Source: Mariniblastus sp.
GTDB taxonomy: Bacteria > Planctomycetota > Planctomycetia > Pirellulales > Pirellulaceae
DNA length: 64,000 bases
Reading direction: 5' to 3'
NCBI GenBank assembly: GCA_028823415.1
Contig: JAPKBL010000007.1
Location: 1 to 64,000 of the forward strand
The translations under genes were made by a program, and so were the position numbers. Below the pieces are notes generated by a model. That model saw nothing but the letters and a program-made list of their open reading frames with translations. It was not told the DNA's origin and made no database searches. Positions 63,962-64,000 of this stretch are shown here, one piece after another (position 1 is the first letter of the stretch; the number at the start of each line of letters is the position of its first letter).

Positions 63962-64000
63962 CGCCGGTAATTGCATTTTCAATGCGATTTCGTTCGTTTT

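Overview
The window looks like a chromosomal segment of a planctomycete, most like marine Pirellulales, although I cannot assign a genus. The evidence is gene content. There are two DUF1549/DUF1553 plus DUF1501 gene pairs, three giant secreted PVC-type beta-propeller/c-heme proteins, a DUF1559 pseudopilin-like protein, DUF1080 proteins, an ECF sigma factor beside a large Ser/Thr kinase, an AP2-domain protein, a PEP-CTERM protein and five secreted sulfatases. Base composition is moderate, Shine-Dalgarno sites are patchy, and transcription units are short and often divergent or convergent. I saw no rRNA, tRNA, insertion sequence or CRISPR array.

Layout. 1-349 (minus, cut by the window edge) encodes an exported protein made of tandem 30-residue cold-shock-type repeats. 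350-2324 is mostly non-coding, with two strong inverted repeats. 2325-5689 holds an ECF sigma factor and a membrane kinase whose outer part resembles a formylglycine-generating-enzyme (FGE) fold. 5816-8154 (minus) pairs a variant Lgt-like membrane protein with a radical SAM protein resembling archaeal tetraether synthase/MJ0619. 8204-12342 has a small membrane protein, a TPR-sulfotransferase and a LURP-one/tubby-like protein. 12493-25403 holds two giant propeller/heme proteins and the first DUF1549-DUF1501 operon. 25451-31023 holds a coiled-coil lipoprotein, a di-heme peroxidase, a SASA esterase and a lipid kinase. 31086-41345 holds three sulfatases and the third giant protein. 41801-44122 is ilvB-ilvN. 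44536-57134 holds a PEP-CTERM protein, an amidohydrolase, a two-domain DUF1080 protein, a lipoprotein, the second DUF1549-DUF1501 pair and two more sulfatases. 57374-63961 holds a tandem-AP2 protein, a DUF819 transporter, a J-domain membrane protein, a DUF1559 protein, a Gfo/Idh/MocA oxidoreductase and a Cys-rich exported peptide.

How the parts may work together (inference). Sulfatases, a SASA esterase, DUF1080 proteins, ThuA-like domains and a Gfo/Idh/MocA enzyme fit exported breakdown of sulfated glycans, possibly through 3-keto-sugar intermediates. The giant propeller proteins combine substrate-type domains with c-type heme, and two of them also carry a blue-copper domain, which suggests periplasmic oxidation with built-in electron transfer. 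Less expected items are the exported cold-shock-repeat protein, the Lgt-like/Tes-like pair, the GDSL-to-GNTL change in two SGNH domains, and the Cys-less FGE-like domain on the kinase.
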